Assembly (NCBI GenBank): GCA_039989895.1
Contig: JBDXGY010000003.1
Span: forward strand, 147,141 to 211,140
DNA: 64,000 bases
Direction of reading: 5' to 3'
Origin: Hyphomicrobiales bacterium
Lineage (GTDB): Bacteria > Pseudomonadota > Alphaproteobacteria > Rhizobiales > JACESI01
Shown: piece by piece, positions 9,703 to 18,690 of the stretch
Numbering within the stretch: the stretch's first letter is position 1
Layout of the letters: each line of letters starts with the position of its first letter
Notes under the pieces: model-generated
Told to the model about the DNA's origin: nothing
What the model saw: the letters and a program-made list of their open reading frames with translations, nothing else
Database searches by the model: none
Program-made: the position numbers and the translations under genes

Positions 9703-11010
9703 ATGACTAATTTTACCCCCCGCGAAATCGTTTCTGAACTGGATCGCTATATTATTGGCCAGAAAGACGCTAAACGGGCTGTCGCCATTGCATTGCGCAA
9801 CCGTTGGCGCCGACAGCAGCTTGAAGGCACCATGCGCGAAGAAGTGATGCCGAAAAATATTCTCATGATCGGCCCCACAGGTGTTGGCAAAACCGAGATT
9901 GCACGCCGCTTGGCAAAATTAGCAGGTGCGCCCTTCATAAAAGTTGAAGCCACAAAATTTACCGAAGTTGGCTATGTGGGCCGCGATGTAGAACAAATGA
10001 TCCGTGATCTCGTGGAAGTCGGCATTGGTTTGACCCGCGAAAAGCGTCGCAAAGATGTTCAAGCAAAAGCGCACCAACAAGCCGAAGAACGTGTGCTTGA
10101 TGCACTTGTGGGTGACACTGCCAGTCCGGCCACGCGCGACAGTTTCCGCAAAAAACTTCGCGAAGGGCAATTGGACGATAAGGAAATTGAAATCGAGGTA
10201 AGTGATAACAGCAGCGGTATGCCCAATATGGATATTCCAGGCATGCCCGGCGCCTCAATCGGCGTTATGAACCTCAATGATATGTTTGGTAAAGCTCTGG
10301 GTGGGCGTACAAAAACAAAAAAGCTGCCGGTAAAAGATTCATATGACCAGCTGATTAATGAAGAGTCTGACAAATTGCTTGATGATGATCAGGTGATCAC
10401 TGAGGCTATGGAATCTGTCGAAAATAACGGCATTGTTTTTCTTGATGAGATTGACAAAATTGCGGTGCGCGATGGTGCGCGTGGGGGCGATGTTTCACGC
10501 GAAGGCGTACAGCGCGACCTTCTGCCTCTCGTCGAAGGCACAACGGTTTCGACAAAATATGGGCCCATCAAAACAGACCATATTTTATTCGTCGCCTCCG
10601 GTGCATTTCATGTATCCAAGCCATCAGATCTCTTGCCCGAGTTACAAGGGCGCCTGCCTATTCGAGTTGAATTATCCGCTCTTACAAAAGAAGATTTCGT
10701 CCGAATTTTAACAGAAACAGAAGCGAGCCTTATCAAGCAATCAGTTGCTTTAATGGGAACAGAAGAAGTAACGCTTACGTTCACGGAAGATGCAATAGAC
10801 GCTATCGCCGATTTAGCTGTTTCTATTAATGCAAGTGTTGAAAATATCGGCGCGCGTCGCCTTCAGACCGTAATTGAACGCACCCTTGATGATATCAGCT
10901 TTACAGCAACAGATCGATCTGGCGAAGCAATCACTATTAATGCTGAGTTTGTTCACAATCAGATCGGTGATCTAGCCAAAAATGCCGATTTAAGTCGCTA
11001 TATCCTCTAA
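9703..11010 (+). CDS. hslU: ATP-dependent protease ATPase subunit HslU
   Basis: AAA+ unfoldase that feeds substrates to HslV. The 435-residue protein starts with the family opening [20 protein letters not shown]. It has Walker [18 protein letters not shown] near residue 57, the pore loop [13 protein letters not shown], an intermediate (I) domain at about 110-230, Walker [12 protein letters not shown], and the sensor-2 region [18 protein letters not shown]. It ends in ..DLSRYIL, the conserved C-terminal tail that inserts into HslV. Length and motifs are complete. Confidence 0.98.
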   Translation: MTNFTPREIVSELDRYIIGQKDAKRAVAIALRNRWRRQQLEGTMREEVMPKNILMIGPTGVGKTEIARRLAKLAGAPFIKVEATKFTEVGYVGRDVEQMIRDLVEVGIGLTREKRRKDVQAKAHQQAEERVLDALVGDTASPATRDSFRKKLREGQLDDKEIEIEVSDNSSGMPNMDIPGMPGASIGVMNLNDMFGKALGGRTKTKKLPVKDSYDQLINEESDKLLDDDQVITEAMESVENNGIVFLDEIDKIAVRDGARGGDVSREGVQRDLLPLVEGTTVSTKYGPIKTDHILFVASGAFHVSKPSDLLPELQGRLPIRVELSALTKEDFVRILTETEASLIKQSVALMGTEEVTLTFTEDAIDAIADLAVSINASVENIGARRLQTVIERTLDDISFTATDRSGEAITINAEFVHNQIGDLAKNADLSRYIL

Positions 11011-11017
11011 GCAATAA

Positions 11018-11386
11018 TCACTTAGATGTTGCTATGGCTCTGCTCAGAGAAATCAATAATTCATCAAGGGATTTTGAATCTAGCTTGCCAATATCCAGCG
11101 CTAACCGGTTGGCAAGCTCCGTTGCTTTTGGATCCATGCCGGCAGTATCAACAACAATACGAGGATCGGAGATTTCCGCTAGACGCTGCAATTCTTCTGC
11201 ATCATCCCAAATTACATTAAAAAAAGAAATGATGCGTTGAACCATAGCCCATGTGGGCGTACCTCGTTTGCCATGCTCGAGGGCGGATAGATAGGCACTG
11301 GAAACTCCAACACCTTCAGACATGTCTTTTAATTTAACGCCTTTTGCTTTCCGCAATTGACGCAATTTACTACCAAATGGTGTCAT
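11018..11386 (-). CDS. XRE-family helix-turn-helix regulator
   Basis: A 122-residue protein with an N-terminal HTH of the Cro/C1 type (about residues 5-60: LRQLRKAKGVKLKDMSEGVG with the recognition helix in VSSAYLSALEHGKRG). A C-terminal helical segment of about 60 residues (DPKATELANRLALDIGKLDS) resembles those of RsaL/SinR-like small regulators and may serve in dimerisation. Targets unknown. It is convergent with hslU (seven bases between stop codons) and separated by 99 bases from the Smr gene upstream, so it probably has its own promoter. Confidence 0.85.
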   Translation of the reverse strand: MTPFGSKLRQLRKAKGVKLKDMSEGVGVSSAYLSALEHGKRGTPTWAMVQRIISFFNVIWDDAEELQRLAEISDPRIVVDTAGMDPKATELANRLALDIGKLDSKSLDELLISLSRAIATSK

Positions 11387-11485
11387 TTAGTGGCCAGCCC
11401 AAAATATTAATAATTCAGTCGTCGTTCAATAATTTTTTTATGTGGCGAATATGTGGTGATCGATTAAAGATTTAACAACCTATTT

Positions 11486-12112
11486 TTATTTATTTTTTCT
11501 AATTCGGACATAATACGCTCCGTTACCACCATGATTAGGCGCAGCGATGTCGTAACCAATAACAAATTGTCTCATTTGTGGTTGAGATAGCCACTGCGGC
11601 ACCTTACGACGCAAAACCCCCGGCGCTTCACGACCCATTTCATAATAGGTTGATTGATCTTCCTTAAGGGATTGAGCTCCTTTACCGGTGATCACCAGCA
11701 CAGTTTTCCAACCAGAAGCCCGCGACCGCCCAATAAATGTCATCAATGCCTCATAGGCCTGCTGCTGGCTCATGCCATGTAAATCAATGCGCCCATCAAT
11801 ATTACGAAGGCCACGCGACAATCTCGATTTAGCCTTTCGATCCATATGCAGCACAGGTGGGAGTTCAGGTGGGGCTCGATGTATAGCTAATGATTTTGGC
11901 GCTACTGCTTTTTTAAGCGATTTATTTTTTTCAAATAGCCTTTTACTACCCTTGAATATTTCGGTATTTTTGATCGCGTTGGCAAAAAGATCCTCATCTG
12001 TGAAAAGCGCTGAATCAACTGAGCTTTTCTTGCGTGGCTTGACCGTGTCCGTCACTTTTTTCCAAAGATAACGGTCTTCAGATGTCATATTTTTAGGTGG
12101 TTTTTTAGCCAT
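11486..12112 (-). CDS. Smr (MutS2 C-terminal-like) domain protein
   Basis: A 208-residue protein with a basic, low-complexity N-terminal half (about 1-105) and a C-terminal Smr domain (about 108-205) marked by DLHGMSQQQAYEAL, LVITGKGAQ and a PGVLRRKVPQWL stretch. Smr domains bind or nick nucleic acids, and stand-alone bacterial versions include SmrA/SmrB, the latter a ribosome-collision endonuclease. The DLHG and GKG motifs are present, so nuclease function is plausible. It lies 16 bases downstream of mltA on the same strand and is likely co-transcribed with it. Confidence 0.9.
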   Translation of the reverse strand: MAKKPPKNMTSEDRYLWKKVTDTVKPRKKSSVDSALFTDEDLFANAIKNTEIFKGSKRLFEKNKSLKKAVAPKSLAIHRAPPELPPVLHMDRKAKSRLSRGLRNIDGRIDLHGMSQQQAYEALMTFIGRSRASGWKTVLVITGKGAQSLKEDQSTYYEMGREAPGVLRRKVPQWLSQPQMRQFVIGYDIAAPNHGGNGAYYVRIRKNK

Positions 12113-12128
12113 GATTTGACGCGCTCAC

Positions 12129-13223
12129 TCAAATTGGCTGATGTTTTGGCCATAAAAGATAAAAGTCCGCCGCATGCTGAATAGCACCCGCTTCACGTTC
12201 CGCGTCTGGCCCACCACCAAAATATATATCCCCCCGTGCAGGACCAACAATGGCAGAGCCTGTGTCTTGAGCAATCATGAGGTGCTGAAAAGATTCATCT
12301 AATTCAGCATTAATAAAAATTGGCGTGCCAAAGGTGTGCAAAATTCTATCAACGGCAAGACTGCGGCGAGCGCTCAAGGGCACCCCACCCGCGCCAACCG
12401 GTCCATCCTCAGGGTTAAGCCCCATCACTTCAGAAAAAAAGATATAAGACCTATTATGCGACATGACCTCATTTTGTTGATCATCATGCTCCGTGAGCCA
12501 TGATCGTATAGCCTCCATTGACATTTCTTCGCGCGAGATCTCATTTCGCTCAATCAGGAGGCGGCCAATCGGCGTGTAATCATGACCAGTTTTTGCGGCA
12601 TAGGACACGCGCATGAAAGAATTATCTTCTAATCGGATACGGGCTGACCCTTGAATATGGATAAAAAAGGCATCAATCGGGCTTTCAAGGAAAACAAGTT
12701 CTAGTCCCTGACCATCCAGTCCACCATTCAAGATATCCCCACGGTCCATATAAGGCTCGATATGGCCGTCCTCACCTCGTTTGGCAAAGCGAATTTCTTT
12801 GTCCCAGTTTTCTGGTACAAATTCTTCTGCAACATCCACAACGCGCACAAGATCAAGAGGCCGTCTTAACAAGGGTGTGGAAAATCTCTCACTTTTCTGG
12901 CGAGATCCAAGAACTTCTGGCTCAAAATACCCTGTCACAAATCCACGCTCTAACGGCTCTGGATTATCATTGGGTTTGATTGCGCGCGGCACAAAATGGG
13001 TTTCAAAGAAAATCCGCGCTTCATCACCAAGTATCCCCTCATCAAGGTGAAAAAGCCAATCAGAAATATCACTTAACGCCTCACCGCTTATAGATAAGCC
13101 ACGTGATTTAGGTGTTTTTTCAAGCATCACGCGCGCACTTTTTAAAAAAGCAGACAGCGCGGCTGCATGATCATCATCATCCCAGCCAGGCAATTGATTA
13201 TAGTTTAAAATATCGCCCAGCAT
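12129..13223 (-). CDS. mltA: Membrane-bound lytic murein transglycosylase A (MltA) family protein
   Basis: Predicted to cleave the MurNAc-GlcNAc bond of peptidoglycan with 1,6-anhydro product formation. The 364-residue protein has the MltA domain (GFVTGYFEPEVLGSR at about 95-110; IQGSARIRLEDNSFMRVSYA at about 190) and the C-terminal 3D domain with its aspartates (MIAQDTGSAIVGPARGDIYFG). Unlike the E. coli lipoprotein, no signal peptide or lipobox is visible: the start MLGDILNYNQLPGWDDDD leads directly into the domain, and only 24 bases separate it from the upstream Tim44 gene. Export is therefore unclear. Confidence 0.92.
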   Translation of the reverse strand: MLGDILNYNQLPGWDDDDHAAALSAFLKSARVMLEKTPKSRGLSISGEALSDISDWLFHLDEGILGDEARIFFETHFVPRAIKPNDNPEPLERGFVTGYFEPEVLGSRQKSERFSTPLLRRPLDLVRVVDVAEEFVPENWDKEIRFAKRGEDGHIEPYMDRGDILNGGLDGQGLELVFLESPIDAFFIHIQGSARIRLEDNSFMRVSYAAKTGHDYTPIGRLLIERNEISREEMSMEAIRSWLTEHDDQQNEVMSHNRSYIFFSEVMGLNPEDGPVGAGGVPLSARRSLAVDRILHTFGTPIFINAELDESFQHLMIAQDTGSAIVGPARGDIYFGGGPDAEREAGAIQHAADFYLLWPKHQPI

Positions 13224-13247
13224 GAACGATGCATCCGATCTGGAAAA

Positions 13248-13973
13248 TTAATCAGGAGTTTCAGTTGCAACAAGCCGCCAATTGGGGTCTTTGATCGCTG
13301 TATCACGCTCAAAGGTCCAAATATCCGTAACCTCATTAATCGCATTAGGATCACCATCAACAATGCGACCTTCTTCATCCATAATAGCCTGTATAAGCTC
13401 GCTTCTGAAGTCCACTTGAACGCGTGCCATTGATCCGATCAAATCTGCACTGACAATACTAGATTTGTTAATGCCAACAAAGGAGAAATCTATCGTTTCT
13501 TTGCCCTCTTCACGATCTTTTATCGCGCCTTCAAACCCTTCGAAAACATCACTAGATAAAAGACCTTCTAATGTGTTGCGATCACCGGCCGCAAATGCGG
13601 TTACAATATATTCATAAGCTGAGCGGGCGCCGTCCAAAAAACCATCTGGATCAAAATTAGAATCTACATCAACAATTTTTCGCAGCCCATCATTCAAAGC
13701 TGTTCCAGTTTCGGCCAACCGATCAATAACCGCCGTTACAGAATCATCTTCCTCAAGATGCGGATTCAATACCGCTCCTTTAGCACCATTGCGTTTAGGC
13801 ATAGCAACAACATTATCCGCATCACCTTTTTCCAACTTACTTTCTTCTTTTGAAGAATAAGGATCAAAAGGTGGCCTCTCACTTCCTGTACGCTTTCCCA
13901 GAACACTTCGAAGCTGGAAAAACACCACAATACAAATGATAATAGCGATGATTGAATATATATCGAGGTTCAT
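13248..13973 (-). CDS. Tim44-like domain membrane-anchored protein
   Basis: A 241-residue protein with one N-terminal membrane helix (about 3-22, IYSIIAIIICIVVFFQLR), a charged linker with PFDPYSS, and a C-terminal Tim44-like/TimA domain (about 105-238) showing DGFLDGARSAYEYIVTAF and IWTFERD..KDPNWRLVAT. The alphaproteobacterial members (TimA) are proposed relatives of the mitochondrial import motor anchor Tim44; their bacterial role is not settled. It heads the minus-strand set Tim44-mltA-Smr and lies upstream of the divergent fxsA-secB pair, an arrangement conserved in rhizobia. Confidence 0.92.
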   Translation of the reverse strand: MNLDIYSIIAIIICIVVFFQLRSVLGKRTGSERPPFDPYSSKEESKLEKGDADNVVAMPKRNGAKGAVLNPHLEEDDSVTAVIDRLAETGTALNDGLRKIVDVDSNFDPDGFLDGARSAYEYIVTAFAAGDRNTLEGLLSSDVFEGFEGAIKDREEGKETIDFSFVGINKSSIVSADLIGSMARVQVDFRSELIQAIMDEEGRIVDGDPNAINEVTDIWTFERDTAIKDPNWRLVATETPD

Positions 13974-14189
13974 AAAATAGATTCTCTGGTTTTAAGGTTT
14001 CTGACTGATGTAAAATTATTCTTTGCTATATTATCAGCTGGCTGATTTACATCAATCAGATTGTTATCATCATTATATGCGCTGGTATTGTGTTGATTCA
14101 ACGCCTAGATTGCATATCTATACATTTATGACATCTGCTTGTGAGTTAGCAAAGCATAAATTTTCACAACATTAGTCCATGGAGCCCTA

Positions 14190-14669
14190 ATGCGCCTCGC
14201 ATTTATACCATTTGCGTTATTAATCATTCCAATTATGGAAATTGCAGTTTTTATTGTTGTAGGAAACCAAATAGGGCTTTGGCCAACCCTCGGCATGATT
14301 GTCGTTACCGCTTTTTTGGGCACATTGCTTCTACGCCATCAAGGTTTTCAGCTTTTATCAGAGATTCGCACCAAAACAGATGCCGGTGAAATACCCGGCC
14401 GCGCTCTTGTGCATGGCGTTATGCTTCTTGTTGCAGGTATTCTTTTGCTAACACCAGGATTTGTCACCGATACATGCGGATTTTTATTATTTTTTCCGCC
14501 AATACGCGATACAATTTGGCGCTTTTTCAAGAATAATATGAATTTTGAAGTTTTGACGCCAAAGACACCCCATCAAGCAACAGGTGATGAAAGACGCGGC
14601 CCAACCATTGATCTTGATGCCACAGAATTTGGTCCAACGGACCCAAATTCGCCTTGGAATAAAAAATAG
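14190..14669 (+). CDS. fxsA: FxsA family cytoplasmic membrane protein
   Basis: A 159-residue protein matching FxsA, named for suppression of F-plasmid exclusion of phage T7 in E. coli; its normal role is unknown. It has hydrophobic segments at about 4-22 ([18 protein letters not shown]), 27-45 and 70-95 ([21 protein letters not shown]), with the family core [18 protein letters not shown] and a soluble charged C-terminus. Transcribed divergently from the Tim44 gene and followed, after about 70 bases, by secB. Confidence 0.93.
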   Translation: MRLAFIPFALLIIPIMEIAVFIVVGNQIGLWPTLGMIVVTAFLGTLLLRHQGFQLLSEIRTKTDAGEIPGRALVHGVMLLVAGILLLTPGFVTDTCGFLLFFPPIRDTIWRFFKNNMNFEVLTPKTPHQATGDERRGPTIDLDATEFGPTDPNSPWNKK

Positions 14670-14740
14670 GTGTCTTGCAAAGCTTGTCTCTATTCAATGG
14701 CCGTGTTAGCACGACCGCGATTAAACCTATGGGGAATATT

Positions 14741-15259
14741 ATGGCTAAGAAATCAACTAAGGCTACCAAGGCCGAAGAAAATGGCGCTACAAAAGAAGAA
14801 TCTACGCAAGTCACTCTCAATACTTTAGCGCAGTACATCAAAGATCTTTCTTTTGAAAATCCGCGCGCGCCTATGTCCCTTCAAGGTCAGCAGCAACAGC
14901 CGGAAATTAACATTGCTATTAATGTAAATGCTTCCCCACTGGGTGAAACTGAATATGAAGTTGCACTTAAGATAGAAGCAAACGCGAAAGTACCGGATGG
15001 CATTTTATTCAATGTAGAGCTTTTGTATGCTGGTATTTTCCGCATTACTGGTGTGTCCGAAGAAAACGTGCATCCTGTTGTCTTGATCGAATGTCCTCGC
15101 CTGTTGTTCCCTTTTGCACGACAAATAATTGCTGAAGCGACGCGTGATGGAGGCTTCCCACCATTAATGGTTGATCCTGTTGATTTTACTGCCCTTTATC
15201 GTCAACGCTTGATGGAAGCACAAGAACAACAAGGCAAAGACGCTGCAAAAAAGAACTAA
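14741..15259 (+). CDS. secB: Protein-export chaperone SecB
   Basis: Tetrameric cytosolic chaperone that keeps preproteins unfolded and passes them to SecA. The 172-residue protein shows the SecB core: [72 protein letters not shown] place the start at ATG 14741, with GGGGA seven to ten bases before it, not at an upstream in-frame codon. An N-terminal lysine/alanine-rich extension of about 25 residues precedes the core. Convergent with dnaQ across nine bases. Confidence 0.97.
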   Translation: MAKKSTKATKAEENGATKEESTQVTLNTLAQYIKDLSFENPRAPMSLQGQQQQPEINIAINVNASPLGETEYEVALKIEANAKVPDGILFNVELLYAGIFRITGVSEENVHPVVLIECPRLLFPFARQIIAEATRDGGFPPLMVDPVDFTALYRQRLMEAQEQQGKDAAKKN

Positions 15260-15268
15260 TTAGTTTAT

Positions 15269-15985
15269 TTATTTGTGGCTGCTATTTGCTGACCATATTT
15301 TATGCCATTGCGTATCTTCACCAAGGCTTTCAACGAAAGCTGTATGAGCTTCGATATCAGCTTCATTTAGGCGAGATGGCAATGGCGCAGGTCTTATTTT
15401 AGCAGCTTTACGCTTGCCTAATCGCGACGATTGTTCTGCGGCGCTTTCCATATTTAAATCTAGCCCGCGCTGTTTGCCGCCAAGCAGTTCGATATAAACA
15501 TCTGCTAGAAGTTCTGCATCCAGCAATGCGCCGTGCTTTTCGCGTTTTGAATTATCAATATTGTAGCGTGAGCACAGAGCATCCAAACTATTTGGCCCCA
15601 TTGGATGTTTCCGCCGTGCCAACATCAACGTGTCGACAACGCGGCTTGTTGGATAGGCGGGGTGCGACAATAGCGATAATTCGGCATTGACGAATTTCAT
15701 ATCGAAACTTGCATTATGCGCAACAAGCTGACTGTCATCGCCAATAAATTTCATAAAATCTTCGGCAATTTCAGCAAATTTTGGCTTATCGCTCAAAAAT
15801 TCTGATGAAAGACCATGAACATCGAAAGCTGATTGCGGCATATCGCGCTCTGGATTGATATATACATGATAAATTTCACCCGTAAGCACCTGATTGACCA
15901 TTTCAACACAGCCAATTTCCACAACGCGGTCGCCGGTTGATGGATCAAAGCCTGTCGTTTCTGTATCAAATATAATCTCGCGCAT
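15269..15985 (-). CDS. dnaQ: DNA polymerase III subunit epsilon
   Basis: 3'-5' proofreading exonuclease of the replicase. The 238-residue protein has the DEDDh exonuclease motifs: ExoI FDTETTGFDP (D7, E9), ExoII VAHNASFDMKFVN, and ExoIII KREKHGALLDAELLADVY with the catalytic His. A C-terminal segment of about 55 residues would bind the alpha subunit. The gene lies on the same replichore arm as coaE-aroE-maf, transcribed away from the proposed origin. Confidence 0.97.
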   Translation of the reverse strand: MREIIFDTETTGFDPSTGDRVVEIGCVEMVNQVLTGEIYHVYINPERDMPQSAFDVHGLSSEFLSDKPKFAEIAEDFMKFIGDDSQLVAHNASFDMKFVNAELSLLSHPAYPTSRVVDTLMLARRKHPMGPNSLDALCSRYNIDNSKREKHGALLDAELLADVYIELLGGKQRGLDLNMESAAEQSSRLGKRKAAKIRPAPLPSRLNEADIEAHTAFVESLGEDTQWHKIWSANSSHK

Positions 15986-16068
15986 TGTTCACCCTCATCG
16001 ATGTAAACTGGATTAAATTTTAGCGCGTTTTTCATCATAAAACTGCGCAAATTTTGAAAATTTGCATG

Positions 16069-16653
16069 TTATGCAGACTTTACCGTCTCGATAATTTGGA
16101 CAACCGCTTCATGTGCCGCTTCCATGCCCAAGCTCGTATCAATGATAAAATCTGCACGTTCGCGTTTTTCTCCATCTTGCATTTGTCGGGACAGAATTTT
16201 TTCAAATTTTTCTAAAGTCATATCTGGGCGCGATAATACTCGCTCTCGCTGAATGGAAGCTGGGGCTGTTACCACAATGATTTTATCCACTCGCTCATCA
16301 CCGCCCGTTTCAAATAAAAGCGGAATATCGAGTATAACTAGGCGAGTGTTTGCTTCTTTATGAGTTTTCAAAAATGCGTGCTCTTTTAACCGAACCGCTG
16401 GATGAACAATACTCTCCAATTTTTTCATGGCGGCGCTGTTTCCAACCACTTTTGCAGATAGCCGCTGTCTTTCTATTTTTCCTTCAATAATCACACCAGG
16501 AAAAGCTGCCTCAAGAACAGGCAAAAGCTCACCTTCATAAAGATCATGGACCGTTTGATCCGCATCATAAACCGGCACGCCACAAGCACGAAACATCTGG
16601 GCAGTCGTAGACTTTCCCATACCGATCGAACCTGTAAGGCCTAATATTATCAT
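16069..16653 (-). CDS. coaE: Dephospho-CoA kinase
   Basis: Catalyses the final step of CoA synthesis, phosphorylating the ribose 3'-OH of dephospho-CoA. The 194-residue protein opens with MIILGLTGSIGMGKSTTAQMF, with P-loop GSIGMGKS, followed by the family blocks GVPVYDADQTVHDLY and LDIPLLFETGGDERVD. Its start overlaps the aroE stop by four bases, implying translational coupling. Complementary to coaA at 3.1 kb. Confidence 0.98.
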   Translation of the reverse strand: MIILGLTGSIGMGKSTTAQMFRACGVPVYDADQTVHDLYEGELLPVLEAAFPGVIIEGKIERQRLSAKVVGNSAAMKKLESIVHPAVRLKEHAFLKTHKEANTRLVILDIPLLFETGGDERVDKIIVVTAPASIQRERVLSRPDMTLEKFEKILSRQMQDGEKRERADFIIDTSLGMEAAHEAVVQIIETVKSA

Positions 16654-17492
16654 TGGGCTCGTCTCATATCTTTTAAAATAAGCTGCCTTAATTCATCATC
16701 GACAGTGGGGTAAACACCAAACCACCGCTCAAAACCAGGGGCTGCTTGGTGCAATAACATGCCAAGACCATCAACTGTTTTGACGCCTTTATCTTTTGCG
16801 CGCTTCAAAAGGGGTGTTTCGAGCGGCGTATATACAATATCTGTCACCAGACAATGAGGGCGGATTGTTTCAAGCGACAGAGTAAGCGGCGGGTTCTTTT
16901 CCATTCCAAGACTTGTCGTGTTGACGATAAGATCGCATTCACCCACTAATTTATCAGCATCCTTTAGCGCATGGGGCAATACTGCGCTGCCAAAATGAGC
17001 TTGCATCTCTTGTGCACGTGCAATGGTTCGATTTGCTACATGAATTTGCTGAAAGCCGCGCTGTATCAAGGCATAAATTATACCGCGCGCCGCACCACCA
17101 GCACCTAAAACCAATGCTATTTTGGCCGTTTTATCCCAACCAGTACAGCCGGCATCAAGATTGCCCAAAAACCCCAGCCAATCTGTATTTGTGCCATGAA
17201 GCTTACCGTCTTCAACCCAAATCGTATTCACGGCGCCTATTGCTTTAGCAGCGTCTTCCATAACGTCGAGGTAGGGAATAACCGCTTCTTTATGGGGGAT
17301 TGTTATATTTGCACCGATGTAATCGCCTTTAGCAAAGTCCTTGAAAAAAAGTTCCGCCTTTTCTGGGGCCAGAGAAATAGCTTCATATGACCCGTGAATA
17401 TTATGGGTTTTCAGCCAATAACCATGAATAAGAGGCGAACGAGAATGATTGATCGGCCATCCGATAACACCTGTTTTTATGGAACTTACCAT
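16650..17492 (-). CDS. aroE: Shikimate 5-dehydrogenase
   Basis: NADPH-dependent reduction of 3-dehydroshikimate to shikimate in aromatic amino acid synthesis. The 280-residue protein has the substrate-binding motif GWPINHSRSPLIHGYW, the catalytic lysine block ANITIPHKEAVIPYLD, TNTDWLGFLGNL, the Rossmann loop VLGAGGAARGIIYAL near residue 130, and NTTSLGM. The downstream coaE overlaps by four bases and maf lies 24 bases upstream, giving a maf-aroE-coaE operon. Confidence 0.98.
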   Translation of the reverse strand: MVSSIKTGVIGWPINHSRSPLIHGYWLKTHNIHGSYEAISLAPEKAELFFKDFAKGDYIGANITIPHKEAVIPYLDVMEDAAKAIGAVNTIWVEDGKLHGTNTDWLGFLGNLDAGCTGWDKTAKIALVLGAGGAARGIIYALIQRGFQQIHVANRTIARAQEMQAHFGSAVLPHALKDADKLVGECDLIVNTTSLGMEKNPPLTLSLETIRPHCLVTDIVYTPLETPLLKRAKDKGVKTVDGLGMLLHQAAPGFERWFGVYPTVDDELRQLILKDMRRAQ

Positions 17493-17516
17493 TATATGTG
17501 CGCCCTAGTTTTGGGT

Positions 17517-18125
17517 TTATTTCTCAACAACACCCTTTTCGCGCAGGAAATCAAGCAGTGGCAAGAGTGGCAAGCCAAGAATGGTGAAATAATTACCATC
17601 CACTTTATCAAACAATTGAATGCCCATGCCCTCTAATTGATAGCAACCCACACTCGTCAGCACCTTGTCACCAACCGATGATAGATAACGCCCAACGAAG
17701 GCCGGTGAAAAGTCACGCATGGTTAGAGTAGCATTATCGCTATAACGAAAAAGAGTTTCCCCATTCCTTACACAGCAAACTGCAGCATGGAGAGTGTGAG
17801 GTTTTCCGCGCATTGCAAGAAGTTGCTTGCGAGCCTCTTCCATATTAGCTGGCTTGTGACCTCGATTAAGCACGCCATTTTTTTCAAAGCTCATCGTCTG
17901 GTCGGCACCAATGACATAAGCATCTGGATGCGCATTGCTTACATCAACAGCTTTTGCTTCAGCCAAGATATCAGCAATGTCTGCTGGACCAAAGCCCGAG
18001 TTGACAAGCGGAGCCTCAATAGCGCGCTCATCAATCTGTGCACTTTTCTTCAAAAAGGTAAGGCCCGCCTTTTCCAATAACATGGTTCTCACCATCGATT
18101 GCGACGCTAAAATAAGCTGTGCCAT
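17517..18125 (-). CDS. Maf-family nucleoside triphosphate pyrophosphatase
   Basis: House-cleaning enzyme that hydrolyses non-canonical or modified nucleotides to monophosphates. The 202-residue protein has the Maf opening LILASQSMVRTMLLEKAGL and the later blocks QIDERAIE, YVIGADQTM and KPANMEEARKQL. I choose ATG 18125 over an in-frame TTG at 18143, since the family begins just before the LILAS motif. Which Maf subfamily (YhdE-like dTTP/UTP or YceF-like m7GTP) cannot be told by eye. It is the first gene left of the proposed origin and is transcribed away from it. Confidence 0.92.
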   Translation of the reverse strand: MAQLILASQSMVRTMLLEKAGLTFLKKSAQIDERAIEAPLVNSGFGPADIADILAEAKAVDVSNAHPDAYVIGADQTMSFEKNGVLNRGHKPANMEEARKQLLAMRGKPHTLHAAVCCVRNGETLFRYSDNATLTMRDFSPAFVGRYLSSVGDKVLTSVGCYQLEGMGIQLFDKVDGNYFTILGLPLLPLLDFLREKGVVEK

Positions 18126-18310
18126 AGTAGTGTAATCCGCCAATTTAAGGAGCTAAATAGAAAACTAAACCAAAGATATCGCTGATAATTGGTACAATTA
18201 CAAATAGGCAATCATTTTTTTCGATTACCCTAATATTTCACCGTTGGCTGTGGGCTAAATGTTTATAAACTTTCCCTCTGAAAAGGGGCGATTAAAACAC
18301 ACCCAATACA

Positions 18311-18326
18311 TTAAGATTTGGTTAAC
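18311..18326 (+). promoter_or_regulatory. CtrA-binding box in the proposed origin
   Basis: TTAA, seven bases (GATTTGG), then TTAAC: an exact match to the alphaproteobacterial CtrA consensus TTAA-N7-TTAAC. In Caulobacter CtrA silences the origin by binding such boxes in Cori. It lies 13 bases from the minus-strand DnaA-like box at 18339. Confidence 0.65.
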
Positions 18327-18338
18327 AGGTTTGTCCGC

Positions 18339-18347
18339 TGTGGATTA
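18339..18347 (-). promoter_or_regulatory. DnaA-box-like site 1
   Basis: TGTGGATTA on the plus strand, i.e. TAATCCACA on the minus strand, one mismatch from TTATCCACA and also one from the Caulobacter-type TGATCCACA. Confidence 0.5.
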
Positions 18348-18415
18348 TTATTGCCAACAGGTTATTCTATGGGGAAAATTTATTGTTCTTAATTTTACTG
18401 TATTTTTCTTGATAG

Positions 18416-18424
18416 TTATACACA
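18416..18424 (+). promoter_or_regulatory. DnaA-box-like site 2
   Basis: TTATACACA, an exact match to the relaxed DnaA box TTATNCACA. It shares its first base with a TTGATAGT element (18409-18416). Confidence 0.55.
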
Positions 18425-18529
18425 ACACAATATCAGATAAGCTACTGTATTAATTGAATTAAATCATATTATTTCGGATATAATAGAATAAGAATTTTTC
18501 ATAAACTATACGATTTAACTTAGCCCATT

Positions 18530-18573
18530 CGTTGATAGTGTTTGTGGAAGAGATTGAATTACCACTATCAACG
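18530..18573. repeat. 11-bp inverted repeat inside the proposed origin
   Basis: CGTTGATAGTG (18530-18540) and its exact reverse complement (18563-18573) flank a 22-base spacer that holds a weak DnaA-like TGTGGAAGA. The core recurs at 18636-18644 (GTTGATAGT) and 18409-18416 (TTGATAGT). Confidence 0.7.
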
Positions 18574-18690
18574 CCAATAGTAATAATAGTCATATAAAAA
18601 GAATCTTTTTATTAGTTTCAATCTTAGAAAAACAAGTTGATAGTAGCGCAGTGAAATGAATCAAATTTATAAATTATCTCGGTATCTAAT

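Larger units (their letters stand above)
18144..18690. other. Proposed chromosomal origin of replication (maf-hemE intergenic)
   Basis: A 547-base, very AT-rich gene-free stretch beside hemE. In Caulobacter the origin Cori lies next to hemE, and hemE-adjacent origins are known in other alphaproteobacteria. Sites seen: a TTATNCACA-type DnaA box (18416-18424), a one-mismatch box (18339-18347, minus strand), a perfect CtrA box (18311-18326), GANTC methylation sites at 18601, 18658 and (in hemE) 18721, an AT-rich block at about 18447-18516 that could unwind, and four copies of a TTGATAGT element. Genes on both sides point away from it, and parAB with two parS sites lies within 9 kb. Confidence 0.75.
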
